A stretch of DNA of 64,000 nucleotides, taken from assembly GCA_003260075.1 (NCBI GenBank), contig QLIY01000100.1, forward strand, positions 54,764-118,763, in the 5' to 3' direction. Of the stretch, positions 40,301-51,500 are shown in pieces. A program made the translations under genes and the position numbers. Below the pieces are notes generated by a model. It was not told where the DNA came from. It did not search any database and saw nothing but the letters and a program-made list of their open reading frames with translations. This stretch comes from Phallusia mammillata (lineage: Eukaryota > Chordata > Ascidiacea > Phlebobranchia > Ascidiidae). Positions within the stretch are counted from its first letter, which is position 1. Every line of letters starts with the position of its first letter.

Positions 40301-41581
40301 TGTCAATACGAATAGGCTCGGGCGACTGGCTGGAGCAGTAAAAAAGCCAGGATTTTTTGGCATTTTTAAGTGTTCCTGATTGTTTTGGGCGTATATATCC
40401 CTAAAGCGGACACGCACAACTATGTCACTAATGGCTGTTGGAGTGTCCACTGACCCTAAATATGAACTATAGCCACTGGACTTGTGCGTCTATTTGGCCA
40501 GTGACATGGAAGTCCTGTACACCTCTTAACGAAAATTCCATTCAGACCGGTATCGGAGGCCATTTAATATATGGCCACAAGCCCATTTTATTATATTATT
40601 TATGTTTTCGGCCACTAAACCCGTGTCCGCGGTCTCTGTTTGTGCAACCCAGTGCTTAACTCAATCCACGCGCGAATAATATGTGCGTACAAAAGTGCAA
40701 CGTTTTTTACACTAATTTTCTCAAGATTACTAATAACGAACGCAAAAGCACTAATGGCGTCACTATCATACGTCACATTTGCTACTCTTAAACCGTATGT
40801 TTACGTGGGAGTGAAAGTCAACAATCATGTTGCCCTGTGGACTTCGGGGCAACGACTACGCCCCTTTTTATGTTGATAATCTACGACATAGTTGGGTAAC
40901 GCAACATGTTTTTGTCATGTCATGGGGCGACTAAATAAGCTATAATATTTGTGTACAGCTCCGTTATTATGCTAGATGTTGGATTAAACAAAGGGTTAAA
41001 CACTCTTGTGTGTCTGGTCTGTTACGTCAGCGGTCTTAATGTTGTTTGCATGGAAATAGATAGTTTGAAATCCTGAACTGCCCACTCCTGTACAATGCAC
41101 AATTTAAATTATGTGTGATTACATACGCAATGCTCGTAATTGAAACTTAAAGCTGGAATCACCCAGTCCGTTGCTTGGTGGATGAAGACTAAAATCGCTT
41201 ATAGCAATAGGTGTAAGTTCAGAAAAACACTTTCACCCCCTATAGGTTGAACGACAAAGTGTTTTTCTGAACTTACATCTGATTACTTACGCTTTATTTA
41301 TTTTAAACATGTTTTCTGGTCAGTGGCCTGTTTTTAAATATAATATCCTTTTTTAAACAGTTTTGTCTTGTTTCATCAAGTCTTAGATGCTTTACTTGTG
41401 AATCAATTTGTTGATCAACGAACAATTTTAAGTGGACTACGTTAAGGATCTTCGGTACAATTAATCGCCTCCTTTTATCTGTTTTACCACACATATTTTT
41501 AGACATCGATTTTAAATTTTATTAACCTTCAACTTTTCTCCACAGATTGACGCACTTCTTAAAGCTGACATGAATACGTAG
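24560..41581 (+). CDS. TMF1: TMF1 homologue (TATA element modulatory factor, Golgi coiled-coil protein)
   Basis: Golgi-associated golgin that binds Rab6 and serves in retrograde transport; also described as an androgen-receptor coactivator. Exons: 24560-24689, 26062-26236, 26357-26622, 27022-27128, 27493-27589, 27979-28118, 28284-28350, 30113-30508, 30738-30799, 32378-32517, 32607-32706, 32928-33066, 33479-33621, 34655-34821, 35346-35502, 35925-36017, 36080-36236, 36806-36998, 37305-37470, 37607-37705, 38049-38195, 38534-38659, 39100-39210, 41546-41581. All GT-AG, one frame, 1137 residues (human 1093). The N-terminus MSWFAFSDLAKSAITEAQKR and VLDIQE is diagnostic. Exon 5 encodes SSDIDILDHES. 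From exon 10 onward it is long coiled coil, including LSKKHLQQNNLIKKLRSK and TRPLLRQMENLQ. The C-terminal Rab6-binding block has SLLENLQAQLKQRDGEI and MYGEKAEEAEELKLDLEDVK. Exon 7's donor is duplicated by an assembly-like repeat. Confidence 0.96.
24805..25600. mobile_element. hAT-type MITE with CGGCCCGC subterminal motifs, in TMF1 intron 1
   Basis: Termini CAGGGATGGGCAAAC and GTTTGCCCACCCCTG are flanked by the exact duplication CTCTAACA (24797-24804 and 25601-25608). CGGCCCGC/ATGCGGCCC motifs lie inside both ends. A run of ten C (25552-25561) interrupts the right subterminal part. No transposase frame. Confidence 0.9.
25757..25982. mobile_element. Degenerate hAT-type MITE in TMF1 intron 1
   Basis: AGGGTGGGCAGCC on the left and GGTTGCCCATCTT on the right form imperfect inverted termini, with ATGGCCCGCATG subterminal. 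Flanks CTTTATGA and CTTTACGT agree at the first five bases. Older than its neighbours by these mismatches. Confidence 0.55.
28335..28502 (+). repeat. Duplicate of TMF1 exon 7 end and donor site
   Basis: 28335-28410, which carries the last 16 bases of exon 7 and its GTAAGG donor, is repeated at 28422-28502 after a run of exactly ten C (28412-28421). The second copy has a small insertion. It has no separate acceptor and is not a usable exon. Confidence 0.85.
28551..29840. repeat. Compound set of duplicated blocks in TMF1 intron 7
   Basis: Three pairs are visible: 28693-28842 with 28853-29002; 28551-28676 with 29446-29573; and a MITE at 29107-29403 with 29585-29840. The joins are runs of exactly ten C at 28843, 29436 and 29574, and a further one at 29747 replaces about 65 bp of the second MITE copy. 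Copies differ by scattered single bases. Confidence 0.85.
29107..29403. mobile_element. hAT-type MITE with TTCCTCCC motifs, in TMF1 intron 7
   Basis: Termini CAGTCGTTCTCAACC and GGTTGGTAACCACTG. Flanks GTTTTTGT and GTTTATGT match at 7 of 8. Repeated ATTCCTCCC motifs occur near both ends. A second copy with a better left end (CAGTGGTTCCCAACC) is at 29585-29840. Confidence 0.8.
29945..30110 (+). repeat. Duplicate just upstream of TMF1 exon 8
   Basis: 29945-30020 is repeated at 30031-30110 around a run of exactly ten C (30021-30030). The second copy also contains a short repeat of the TTTTGTTCCCAG acceptor, so two acceptor-like sites precede exon 8. The nearer one (30111-30112) keeps the frame. 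Confidence 0.8.
31299..31340. repeat. 42-nt C homopolymer
   Basis: Uninterrupted C run inside the Ac-like element. Counterpart of the two long G runs near 14.2 and 14.8 kb. Confidence 0.9.
31421..32172. mobile_element. hAT-type MITE nested in the Ac-like element
   Basis: Termini CAGGCCTGTCAAACTC and GAGTTTGACACCCCTG are flanked by the exact duplication CTTTAGAA (31413-31420 and 32173-32180). GCGGCCCACG and CCCGCGAACC lie just inside the ends. A third possible terminus (GGTGTACAACCCGCGGCC) near 31630 suggests further nesting. Confidence 0.85.
33798..33871 (+). tRNA. tRNA-like unit, probably the head of a SINE
   Basis: A cloverleaf can be drawn: acceptor GCCTGCG with CGCAGGA (first pair mismatched), D arm GCTC...GAGC, anticodon stem GAGTC with GACTC, loop CCGGAAA (would read GGA, Ser), T arm GTGGG...CCCAC. 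Base 33 is C not T, the D and anticodon stems are separated by two bases, and there is no long serine arm. It is therefore more likely tRNA-derived than a working tRNA. The A and B boxes are intact. Lies in TMF1 intron 13; related fragments occur elsewhere in the window. Confidence 0.45.
34254..34374. repeat. Duplicate around a 12-nt G run in TMF1 intron 13
   Basis: 34254-34300 is repeated exactly at 34328-34374; the first copy runs straight into G at 34301-34312. A hAT left-type terminus (CAGGGGCTCTTAACTG) lies upstream at about 34068. Confidence 0.8.
35640..35705 (-). repeat. tRNA-derived SINE fragment, minus strand
   Basis: On the minus strand GGATTCGAATCCCACCGCAGG is nearly the T arm and acceptor end of the unit at 33.8 kb, followed by a CTACAGTTTTAGCC tail. 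It shows that the 33.8-kb unit belongs to a dispersed family. Lies in TMF1 intron 15. Confidence 0.55.
36597..36727 (-). ncRNA. Inverted-repeat element with a minimal hammerhead-ribozyme-like core
   Basis: Arms of about 38 bp at 36597-36634 and 36690-36727 are near-perfect inverted copies. Between them the minus strand reads CUGAUGA (36657-36663), then a stem GGCGACC/GGACGUC (one A-A mismatch, one G-U pair), then GAAACGUC (36628-36635). This is the order of the hammerhead catalytic core with a very short helix III, the form reported in Penelope-like and related retroelements. Helix I is weak (two G-C pairs, then mismatches), so activity is uncertain. Lies in TMF1 intron 17. Confidence 0.5.
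41212..41277. repeat. Perfect 22-bp inverted repeat (hairpin) in the last TMF1 intron
   Basis: 41212-41233 and 41256-41277 are exact reverse complements separated by a 22-nt spacer. A transcript would form a 66-nt stem-loop. No target duplication is obvious. It could be a small foldback element or a microRNA-like hairpin. Confidence 0.85.
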
Positions 41582-41876
41582 CGGTACGCCCAGATCGTTG
41601 TGAAAAAGACGAATAGCCGAAGTGGGTGTCTAATTCCCAAGGATAAATGTATTTCAGAAGGGGTGTCATTCGTTTCTAAGTTATTATATCAGAAATATAT
41701 CACTATGGTGCTGTTCTTTTCTTTGTATCAAACTGGTTTACAACATCTTTTAGCTTATGTGCCGTGTTGTTTTGTTCTGTCTAAGTGTTCGCTTACTACA
41801 AAAAGCGCTTGTTTTAATGCTTCTACAACACAACGTACCAGCTTTTCCATTGAGTTCCATGCAATACAGCAAGTTA

Positions 41877-41887
41877 ATTAAATTAAA
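41877..41887 (+). terminator. Possible TMF1 polyadenylation signal
   Basis: Two overlapping ATTAAA variants about 300 bp after the TMF1 stop. A canonical AATAAA is not seen until 45485. Choice between them is open. Confidence 0.35.
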
Positions 41888-44800
41888 TGGCTCGTGTATG
41901 GCCTTTTTGCACTTATCATAAGGAATGTGTATGACTAATTTGGTTGTTTATTATTACTGAGTTTTTTGTTTGGACGCTCAGTACAAAAATTGGTAAAATC
42001 AGTGATGCGAATGTTGATGTTTACTTTTAAAAGTATTTCATGTCGATGTGACGTGTTACTTACCTCATGACGTCATATTGTGACAATTCCACAAAAGTCT
42101 TAAGCGCGTCCTTTAAGTTAACTCCATACATCTTGTGTCTGTGGTGAATTCATCCCAAAACTTGTTGTTTGCTAAACAAAAAATAACCACGCCCCCTGCA
42201 CACCCTCTTTTCCCGCCCCAATGTTTTATGTTATTACCCGCCAACACGTTGCTTATTGATGCCCGAACGCCGTTCACCGAATTCCTTTTGGCGATTAGAG
42301 TTGCCAGTGCCTGTAAAAAGGGCCTCCGAAGCGTTTCCCCATTGTGTACGCAGTTACGGTTGTAGCAATATGCCATTCACATGCACTTGTGCAATACTGA
42401 TTGCCCTTCTATGCCGGTTGCCCCGCGACGCTTTACTGTTCTTAAACAATACAAAGAACCTTTTATTCAGAACCGATTGCGTTGCTTCATTCTGACCAGC
42501 ATCTGAGGTTAGGAAGGTGTGGTTTCGAAAAGCTGGTTGGTGTTAGTTTTGAAAAAAAGAAACATTGAATAATTAGGAAAACAATTCAATAGCTATCCTA
42601 TTTTTCAGTTTGGGTAACTTGAACTTGTGAGTGGGGTGAGGTTAGGTTCGCTTGGCGAAAGAAAACATTGCGACACAATTGCACAAGGTTGCGCAACGTC
42701 TTGTTTTTATGATTACTCGTTAAAATGCCTTCAATGTAAGTTGTTTTTGTAGGTTATGTAACAGGGTAAAAATCTTGGGAAGAACGTTTCCAACGATATG
42801 GTTTACCACATAAACGAATATCTTCCAAGTGCAACTGTGTCTATGTACCTGCGGCAAAAGGTACTGTTACGCAATTTGTCCTACCAGTTAGTCAAAGACG
42901 AGGCTGTATTCCATTACCTCGTACACGATTTAACGGAAACAGTTTTCCCCTAATTCCTCATAGGATTTCTATGACAACGGTAACGCTAATCTTCGCGCCT
43001 CGCAATTCAGATATGGTTTCAATGCAGTGTTGACTGTTGTTGTTGTACATTTTTCAGTCACTCAGTGTACAATTACAGTATTACTACAATTTCGCTTCTG
43101 CAATTTGAGGACTTGCAACAATGTTGGTAGCATTCAATTTCAGGTCAGTGCTGAATGGCTTAATCTTAGTACAATGTTGTTTAAGAAGTAGTGACCGGTT
43201 TTGCAAATTGCACACGTGTACGTTTAAAAACGTTTGCACCACGCCTTACATATGGTTTTGTTTCGAACAACTGTCATTTAACAAGAATAGTGTAAACTTA
43301 TGGTGCTTAAAATGTAGCAAGTGAACTACCCAAACAGTTTTGTGGTATGTTTTAATTACACTTTGAAATGGTTTGAATCTGGTATTAGACATTCACTTGT
43401 TTCGGTTTATGGTTATTTGAATCTTATGGTAGTTTTACATAAGTTTTCCTACTTTTGTTTATTGAATACTAAAGGTAGGTTTGTTTTATTTGTTTTCTGC
43501 AATGCCTAAAACAGACCTGTAGTGATTTTAAGCTTCGTAATAATGAGTCGTGTATCTGTTTATACAGTAAAGTGACATTCTATTTTACCTATAATTCTAC
43601 ACAAGATGTCCAGTATATAAACTATATTATAAAACTATGAACTATATTATAAACTGTTTCAAACAAACACTGGCTACAGATATCATTTTTTGCCCCAAAA
43701 GGAATTCAAAAATCATTACTATATTACTTGCGTGTAAACCTATTCCACAAGTTTTTATTTTAGTATATTTTTAACACTGTATCTGTTTCACATTGAAGTG
43801 GTGATTGTGTTTTATATTGCAAAAAGTCACTTTATTTAGTAAATATTTTGTTATTTTTTCATTTTCAATGTACAGTTTATTTGTTGAAAAAACAAAACAA
43901 AAGGGTACTTTATTTGATGTTGATTCATTTAAACATACTTGTAGTTGATGCTTACTTTGTCCCTGTGCAAATACAACAAACCTCAAGACTATATTTAGAC
44001 TCTTCCATTGTTCAAGGACTTAAAGGATGTTGTTATCATTGTTCTACTTTATTGATTTTCTATGATTTCAGATTTCAGTTCCGTCTGAAAGGTACTTCAA
44101 AATTTATCAAGCTGCTGCATTGTAGGATTATATCAGTCCGAAGTTTATTATTGCTTTTAGCAGTGTTGACTGTGGTTTCATGCGGTGGCTACCATGTGAT
44201 GTTTGACAACATTTGTGTTACACCCTTACCACACTTAACAGTGCCTGCTTTATTGCAGAGTCAAATTAAACTTTCCTTTTTTGTACAATGTTAAACGTTA
44301 ACTACTTTGTGTACTTTTCGGTCTGGTGCTGTTTTTCGGATAACTGTACAATCAATAAGGAAGCAGAATATATGATGTCTGTCAGGTTAAAAGCTTTTCC
44401 TGTTGAGGCTGGCATGTAAACACTTGTCAAATAATTCTTGTTCCTGGGTCCATTATATGTGGTAATGCTTGTTGTTGTTGTGTAATAGAGTTATTTTAAA
44501 CTACTAGGAGTTTGAACAGACTGTACCATTAGGTGTTTACGGTTAAAATAGTATTATTGCCTTGTCGTGTTAAAAGTCAATGTTTGTTTTAAAGGCTTTC
44601 AAGAACTATATTATTCTGTTGGTTAAATCTAACTTTGTGGTTTTACTTTTTATGTGACAATTCTTTGGGAGAGACACATCAAGTTTTAAAATTGGCTTTG
44701 GAAAATGGTTGATGCAAATGTCTAATATTTGGGCAGTTTTTAACTTACATGTATGCAGTACTAAAGTTTGAACAATGTTTATTTGCAACACTTGCAAGTT

Positions 44801-45500
44801 TGGATCGTAACCAACTAAAGTATTAGTTTCCAGTTTATATATGGCCGGGCTGTCCTGATGGCATTTCGAGCATAGTTATATTTGCTCAGTCAATCAACCT
44901 TACAATGTGACTTTTCATTGAAGCTTTTCTGTAGTGTTTGCTTTAGTAATTTTCCACCGCTTCTAAATCCAGACAAAGTTTTTCTGTCACAAAGAGCACA
45001 AGGCAGCACTTAGTTGCTGTAACAAGTTAGCAAATTGTTGTGTTATGTTGACCCAAGGCATCAAGGGCATGAGCTAAACTTGTAATCACAGTCACTTGGA
45101 CCAGTACTGAATTACTGGGTAGAAAATTACCAAGGTTTTTTAGGGTTAAGTTCTTATAGGCCAGACATTGGTGAAGCATTGGACAGAGTAATTTAAGGCA
45201 AGTGCTTGTCAGGCAATTGCATTTGAAGCTTTAGGGCAAGTAGGGCTTGACGCCATCAAATTCCCCTTCCACCTTCCTGTCATGTGTACAATGAAGCTTA
45301 GATTGCAAAGCTTGGTGGAATAGACGGCAAGTTTCTTGTGATTATATGATCACATGGTTCAGTCGTTTGTAGAGCCACGTTACATTTGCGAAGTTGTTGG
45401 TTTAAATTCCTACGTCAGATGTTTTGTTTTCCATTTTAGTATTGCTTGACGAAATATAGATGGGTACTAAACTTGATCAACTTTAATAAACGCTCTTAAT
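41888..45500. other. T-rich region downstream of TMF1, possible long 3' UTR or spacer
   Basis: The plus strand is rich in T and in TTTGT words, and lacks exon-like frames with splice sites. A fragment with tRNA-like A and B boxes lies at about 45352-45420 (GGTTCAGTCGTTTGTAGAGC, then GTTGGTTTAAATTCC). AATAAA occurs at 45485-45490. Confidence 0.4.
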
Positions 45501-48500
45501 ATGAGCTTAACTCCTATTGGCGTTGCCCCACCCTTTTTAAAAATGAAACGTCGACCAAGGACGCGTCTTGCATATATACATATTGTTTAGATTAGACCAT
45601 AGATATTTATACAAAGTTAGTATTCATACAAATCGGCTGGTGTTACGGGAGGGTTTGGAAACAAATCGCTTTACACAATGCACTGCATTTAAGTGCTCAA
45701 ATTGAGCATAATTATGCGGCGCGTTGCTATTGATTGATTGTTGGGTAACAGTGAAGAAACACAAGGTATGTTCTGCTTTCCATCTTTAAACCAACGATTC
45801 TCATAGTGGACACCAGCTTTCCTGGGCGCATTAGCAACAAAAACAGAGCAATATGGCGCTGAAATAAACTTTAAACCTAAATAAGCTATTTACTTGCAGA
45901 AAAATATATTCATTTGCATGTTAGTTCGCAGCAAACAATATGAAATCGTTAATCAGTGTATGAAAGGGTAAATAAACGTTCCAATATTAGTAGGCAGATG
46001 CCCACATCCAATGCTTTGTCCTCTCTTGTGTGAAAAAAATGTCACACTCGTTGGTTTATCGATCTCTTTTGTGGCCCACAGGGCAGCTGCCCTACGGGGA
46101 GATCCGTGCACCGGAAATTTCATAAACTCTCTTTATTGTGTTAAGTTTCTGCAGGGGTATGGCGGCGATTTAATTAGCGCCACCAATTTGGAACAACCTG
46201 AGCCCTGGTCACGCGTCATCCGTGTCAATGTCATTCGTGGGAATTTGGTGTTTTGTCGGAAGTTGCGCTAATAAAGGCGTCTGATTCGGAATTCCCAGAC
46301 ATGAGGGCGTAGAAACCAATACTACCTTACTAGGAACACAACAATCCAATTACTTGCCTATTTGTTGTTTTTACTGAAACGCAAAAATGTACATCCACTT
46401 GCATTTGTTTCTAGTTAATAATTAGCATTAAATATAGGTTTTCAATAAAAGAGAAGTTGCAAAACGGAGCGAGACCGTTTATTTCTCCCCCTGATATCAC
46501 TGAGGTCATACGAGTTTGCAACCAACTGGCTTTGCTAAACAGCTTTATTGATTTTACAACACTGGAATGAGCTTCGCCAGTGTCGTTGAATTAGACCTCA
46601 GACGTTCGTGGATTATTTTGATCGGGTAATGACCTAATCACAAAGTGACTGACAATCGCCACAATTAACCCCCTTGTTACCTCGTCTGTAAAAAGTTGTG
46701 CCGAGTTAAGGTTGTTTTCGAAAAGGTAGTGTACAGCTGTACTTGTTTTGCTCTTAGCTTATGTGCAAACAGTTTATAAACAGGACAAGGCTTAGTATAG
46801 GTGAAGGTCTTAAATGTGGTGGAGTTATTATCTCAAAATTCGATCTTGTCTTGTTACTTCGACTTAATTTAAGAGCATGCGTATTCCTCATACGGACACA
46901 CGCCATATGCAGACCTTTGGACAGTTAATGGAATTTAGATCTTAATATAAATTGATGGACGACAAATACATGCATGTTATTTTTTAGATTCACGATTTGC
47001 AGGTATTGCGTTTTAAGTTAGCCCGCAGAAAAAGAACAGATTGCGCAATTTTATGTTCAAAACAGTTTGTGTGTTGAATAAGGTTTCTAATGCGTGGTAT
47101 TAACTTGTGTAAGATTCAACATCAGAAAGTTGGAATTCTAAGTCTTTTTAACGAGATCTTTTTTATTCATGAAAAAAAAAACTTTTGTTACAATCTTTAA
47201 TCATTTTTATCGCAAACAAAAGCAGATTTTACTATAAAACCAACCGACCAATTGTGGTGAGGGGACCTAAATGAACAACGTTGTATGGCAAGTTGTGATA
47301 CATCAGCCGGTTGCAGGTAATTTTCCTCACTGACCGCTTCCATTCAAACCCGATCCATCATTGAAGTCAAGCCTTAAATCTGCCAGCTTGAACACTCTCA
47401 GTTTGTGCTCGCTCTGTTTCGTGCTTTAAGCTGAGCAAACAGGTTCGTATTTGTTCTGCGGTAGAGTCCTGCGCTTATCTACCACGCCACGTGGGCTGTT
47501 GCAATGTTTCAAGTTGGAGAGTTGTTTACGGCGAAGCTCAAAAGCCCTTCCCGAACTGATACTACACCCTGCTGGTCTGGGGATCGTATCTTGCAAATTC
47601 GCGACTCTTGTAAAAGTAGCAGATTATGTCGTGTTATCGACTCCTGCGTCACAGAGTAATCTTGTTCATCGCCAATAACAGTTTATGTAGGGCGGTGGAC
47701 CCTCGTTCTTATGTACAAACATGCTAATGTATCGGCGTTTAGCTTTTAATGTTTTGTTTCTGCAAAAAGCAATGATTTTGAAACGCGCAAAACGGGCCGG
47801 GTCAGTTTAAATTCCCCCCCGCTTTGGACCTTAAAACGCTTTTCGAACAATGTTAGGAAAATTGTATGTTTTTAAAGTTGTGATCTGTCCGGTTGAAGTA
47901 ACATACATGCGAGTTGATCAGGGCTATACGTAAATTCAAAATGTTTGGTGACATATAGTTTAGAATACATATAACTCAATGTATTTGTTTTCAAAAGGCC
48001 TAAATTTACCAACAACACTGACAAAATACTTTTTGACGAGCTTTTAATTTTATCATTAAACTTATTCGCAAAATGTAGGCACTTGTTTTTGTTGCGTTGT
48101 TAAATTCGTCCAATTCCTAAGTATTTCGTTTGGTCTTTGAGTTCTTGTTTACTAACCCATTCCATCATAGACTTCGATCAGTGCCATTCAAGCGGATATT
48201 GAACACTCGATTGGTTTAATATTGTCGCCAGCAGTGTTTGTTTTGCGATGGACACCGATGACGCACATTACTGATGACATCATGGGGGTCCGAACAAAGT
48301 GTGCGCGTGCGCTAAAAACACACGAAACGTGTTTGCGGAACGATCTGTTTTGATTCACAACGATTGGGGCGTTTTTTTTTGATTTTTTCGTCACGAAAGA
48401 AATCGATTTAAGTCCCCTGTTTTTGTTTATGCATCTCTTTAGTTAGGAAATTCCATCGTTGTTGGTCCAGTGGGTCGATCGCTGAATTTTTCTTCATCAA

Positions 48501-51500
48501 GCCATTTACGTTAGCGTCAATTATACACCACAGGCCTCCGGCGGATCGCCTATCATTGCATAATATGCTTTCAAAAAAGACAATTCTCATTACGTTTCAA
48601 GATGCAGTTATGCAAGGAACGACGGTTAAACCACTAAGGCAGAACTAATTACAAAATTGATTTGCAGCGAAATGTCAAGTCCAAAGTCAAAACGTTTATC
48701 AATTGTTTGTCGATGTGCGACAGCTATTTCGGCATCTTGCAAAAGATCACCCACAAAAACCACACAAGTGGTAAATGGTCAGTTGGTGGTGTAAAAATTT
48801 CACTGCATAATCTTTACAACATGATTTAAAATCACACAAGTTACCCAAATACTCACGCCAAACGCTGACAGATAGCTTAAATCATTATCTCTCCAACTTC
48901 ATACCACCTGTCTGTGGTAATATACCTTCTTGTCAATATCTCAAGTTTCCCTATCAGTCAGGATGAGGCCTTAAGTCCTGTGGGCCACATTAGTGCGATC
49001 AAATTCGGTAACGTCTTGTGCTAGCTTAGGTGCTTATCAGTTCAGTTTGTTCAACCCAGTGGGCAGGCAAAGATACCTTTTATGGCATGTGTAAAAGGAC
49101 ACAGACCGGTGTTATTGAAATTGTATTTATGCTAGTATGAGTGCTTGTAATGAGAGTGTTGTCGTAAGTAAAAAAATACTGATAGTGTTTGAGTGAACTG
49201 AACAGCATCGGACCCTTCAACACGCAGCACGGTCATCGACGATCACTGGCTATGTGAATATTTACAATCTATTTGAATAAGGAACTAAAGCTGCCAATTA
49301 GGCAAAATATATCAATTCCACGACATTCATCGACTGGTTTCGTTATTAGGAAAACCGTTAATTTGTGTTTAAGCATTATGTAAAAGTTTGTACGCCGGGT
49401 CGGATATATAGAAATTGTTGACTAGTCTTCTGAAGTGCAAAGTATATTAGTCCACTTCTGGTCTATTTTAGGGCGTCTGAATCGCAATACGGAAGGCCAC
49501 CTTTAAGATGGATTCGGCCGCAACTTGATGGGAAGTAATTTGATGAATCAGACGCTACAAAAACTTGTCCACGCTAGGACATGGTTTTCAAGACCGCTGA
49601 AACACCGTGGTACTTTAGCTTGAAACTGAATTTAAAACAGGTCTTCGACATTCATAACAAGCCTTTGTAATAGGACACGCGTCGCGTTGTAGAGAGTGAA
49701 ATACGATACTGTCTCGAAGCCACAAGGTATGCTACGCCGAGATTTTGAAACAGCCTGATTGCTATCGCACTTTCGGCCTCTGCTCTTGCCAAGGAAATTG
49801 GATGTAAACGCTGTGTTTTGTCGCGAAACGCCGCCCCAAGCCGATGTCAAGCTGACTTGTTTGCGAAATGTTTAAAATTCCGCCAAAGCTTGACAACAAC
49901 TTTAGCCAAGGTCGAGTCTGTTGAATTCGAAGTATACGGCATGAGATATTCTGTATATTTTAAAATCAGTAAGCTTTATGCAGTTAAAAGTATTTCAGTT
50001 TTTCGAGCTTGCTACATTATTTGTTGTGCACTTATGTATAGCGGTAGCCCAGGCTGACAAGATTTGTTATTTTGGGCGGCAAAACAGTTTAGTTTTGTAT
50101 ATTTGTTTAAGCCGGTAGTTTCTAAACTTTTGATGATTGTGTGGCCGCATGTTTTGCAAACATGTTTTCCCATCAAGTTCAAAGGATAAAAAGTTAAATC
50201 GAACTTTTCCAGCACCCCTAGGGTTCCCCCGAAACAATTACCTTGCTCTCGTGTCATTTAGGTTATTCGGGTCTAAGGAAATTAGCCACTAAATTGACTG
50301 CATCAGTCGAAGTCCCTCGGGACATGCTATGTTATCTCATTCTGCTTGCCTTGCTTGCTTACTGAACAGTAGATTGCGCTCTGCTGTACGCCTGTTGTTG
50401 TTTACAGTCAACGGACGATAATCGTTAAAGTTTGGAAAGCAAAAAAAAGTGAATAGCAGCCGGGTTATGGTAAATTTAAACTAACAGTTTTGTATGTTTA
50501 GAGTGCGTCAGACATGAATAGTCTCTTTTTATGCTAAAGTATTGTAATGTAAACGTCTGAGCTAATCTCACTTCGTGGATTGATTTGAGTGAAACTCGTG
50601 CCGTACACAATTGTATGCAAGACGAAATTGAGCAGTGCGTCTACGCAAACAAAAATCGGGTTAAGGTTGGATTCAAATTTATTTACGTTTCTGCCTAAAT
50701 TATATTTTCTAGCTTTATTGTTATGAAATGAACTCTAGGTAAACGGGTTTCTATTTTTAGCCTCTAGTCTACACAGTCTTTGGTCGAAAGAGTTACTAAA
50801 ATAAAAGTCGAGTCAGGTGTTGAAAGTATTTCTCGCTAATTCGATTTTCCTCCTCAACAATATCGTGTAGGCTTTTCTTCTGTAAAGGACAAGGGAAGTC
50901 TTTCTATGTACATGACATTCTGTTCAATAAAAAGGGATTAACCCGTTGAAGTTTTTGTAGAGGTTACAGTAGGGATTATTAACGTGACATGACCTTATAC
51001 GTGACATGATGTTGTTTCCTATTGAGGTTTATTTGCAGGACGGTGTTCTGTCATTATCAGGTTCGTGTTGCATAGAAAGTGCGAGGAGCAACACGTTGTG
51101 GTTTTAATGTTTTACAACCGTAAAATGAACTAGGAAGTTTGTAAGGCACTAAAGGTAGTGAACTAGGAAGTTTGTAGGACAAAAGTTTTTTTAAGCCAGT
51201 TGTACAAAAAAAATTGGGTAAATTTAGCTTGGCTTAAATCACTATTATGCGCGACTGCGTTTGGGATAAGTGCAGAGTGATTATTTACAAAGGATTGAAC
51301 GTTTAAATTTTTTTTTATTGTCGAACTATTTATTTTGTTATCAATTTATGATGGATGCATTTCTGTGATTTTGTTTTACCACAATAACCCGATACAATAC
51401 TTGCGTTTTTTTTTGAGAACAAAGAGCTTTACTTCAACATTTATGTGAAACTGAAATTTTTGCTAACTCATTCGCCTTGCCGGTGTTTTGCGCTGGCCTA

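Noticed and set aside
15039..41581. ANKLE2-TMF1 operon with trans-splicing
   Set aside because: The 624-bp gap and a proper AATAAA between the genes are unlike the tight spacing of tunicate operons.
43848..44294. 148-codon plus-strand frame
   Set aside because: Low-complexity T-rich translation with no family features and no splice context.
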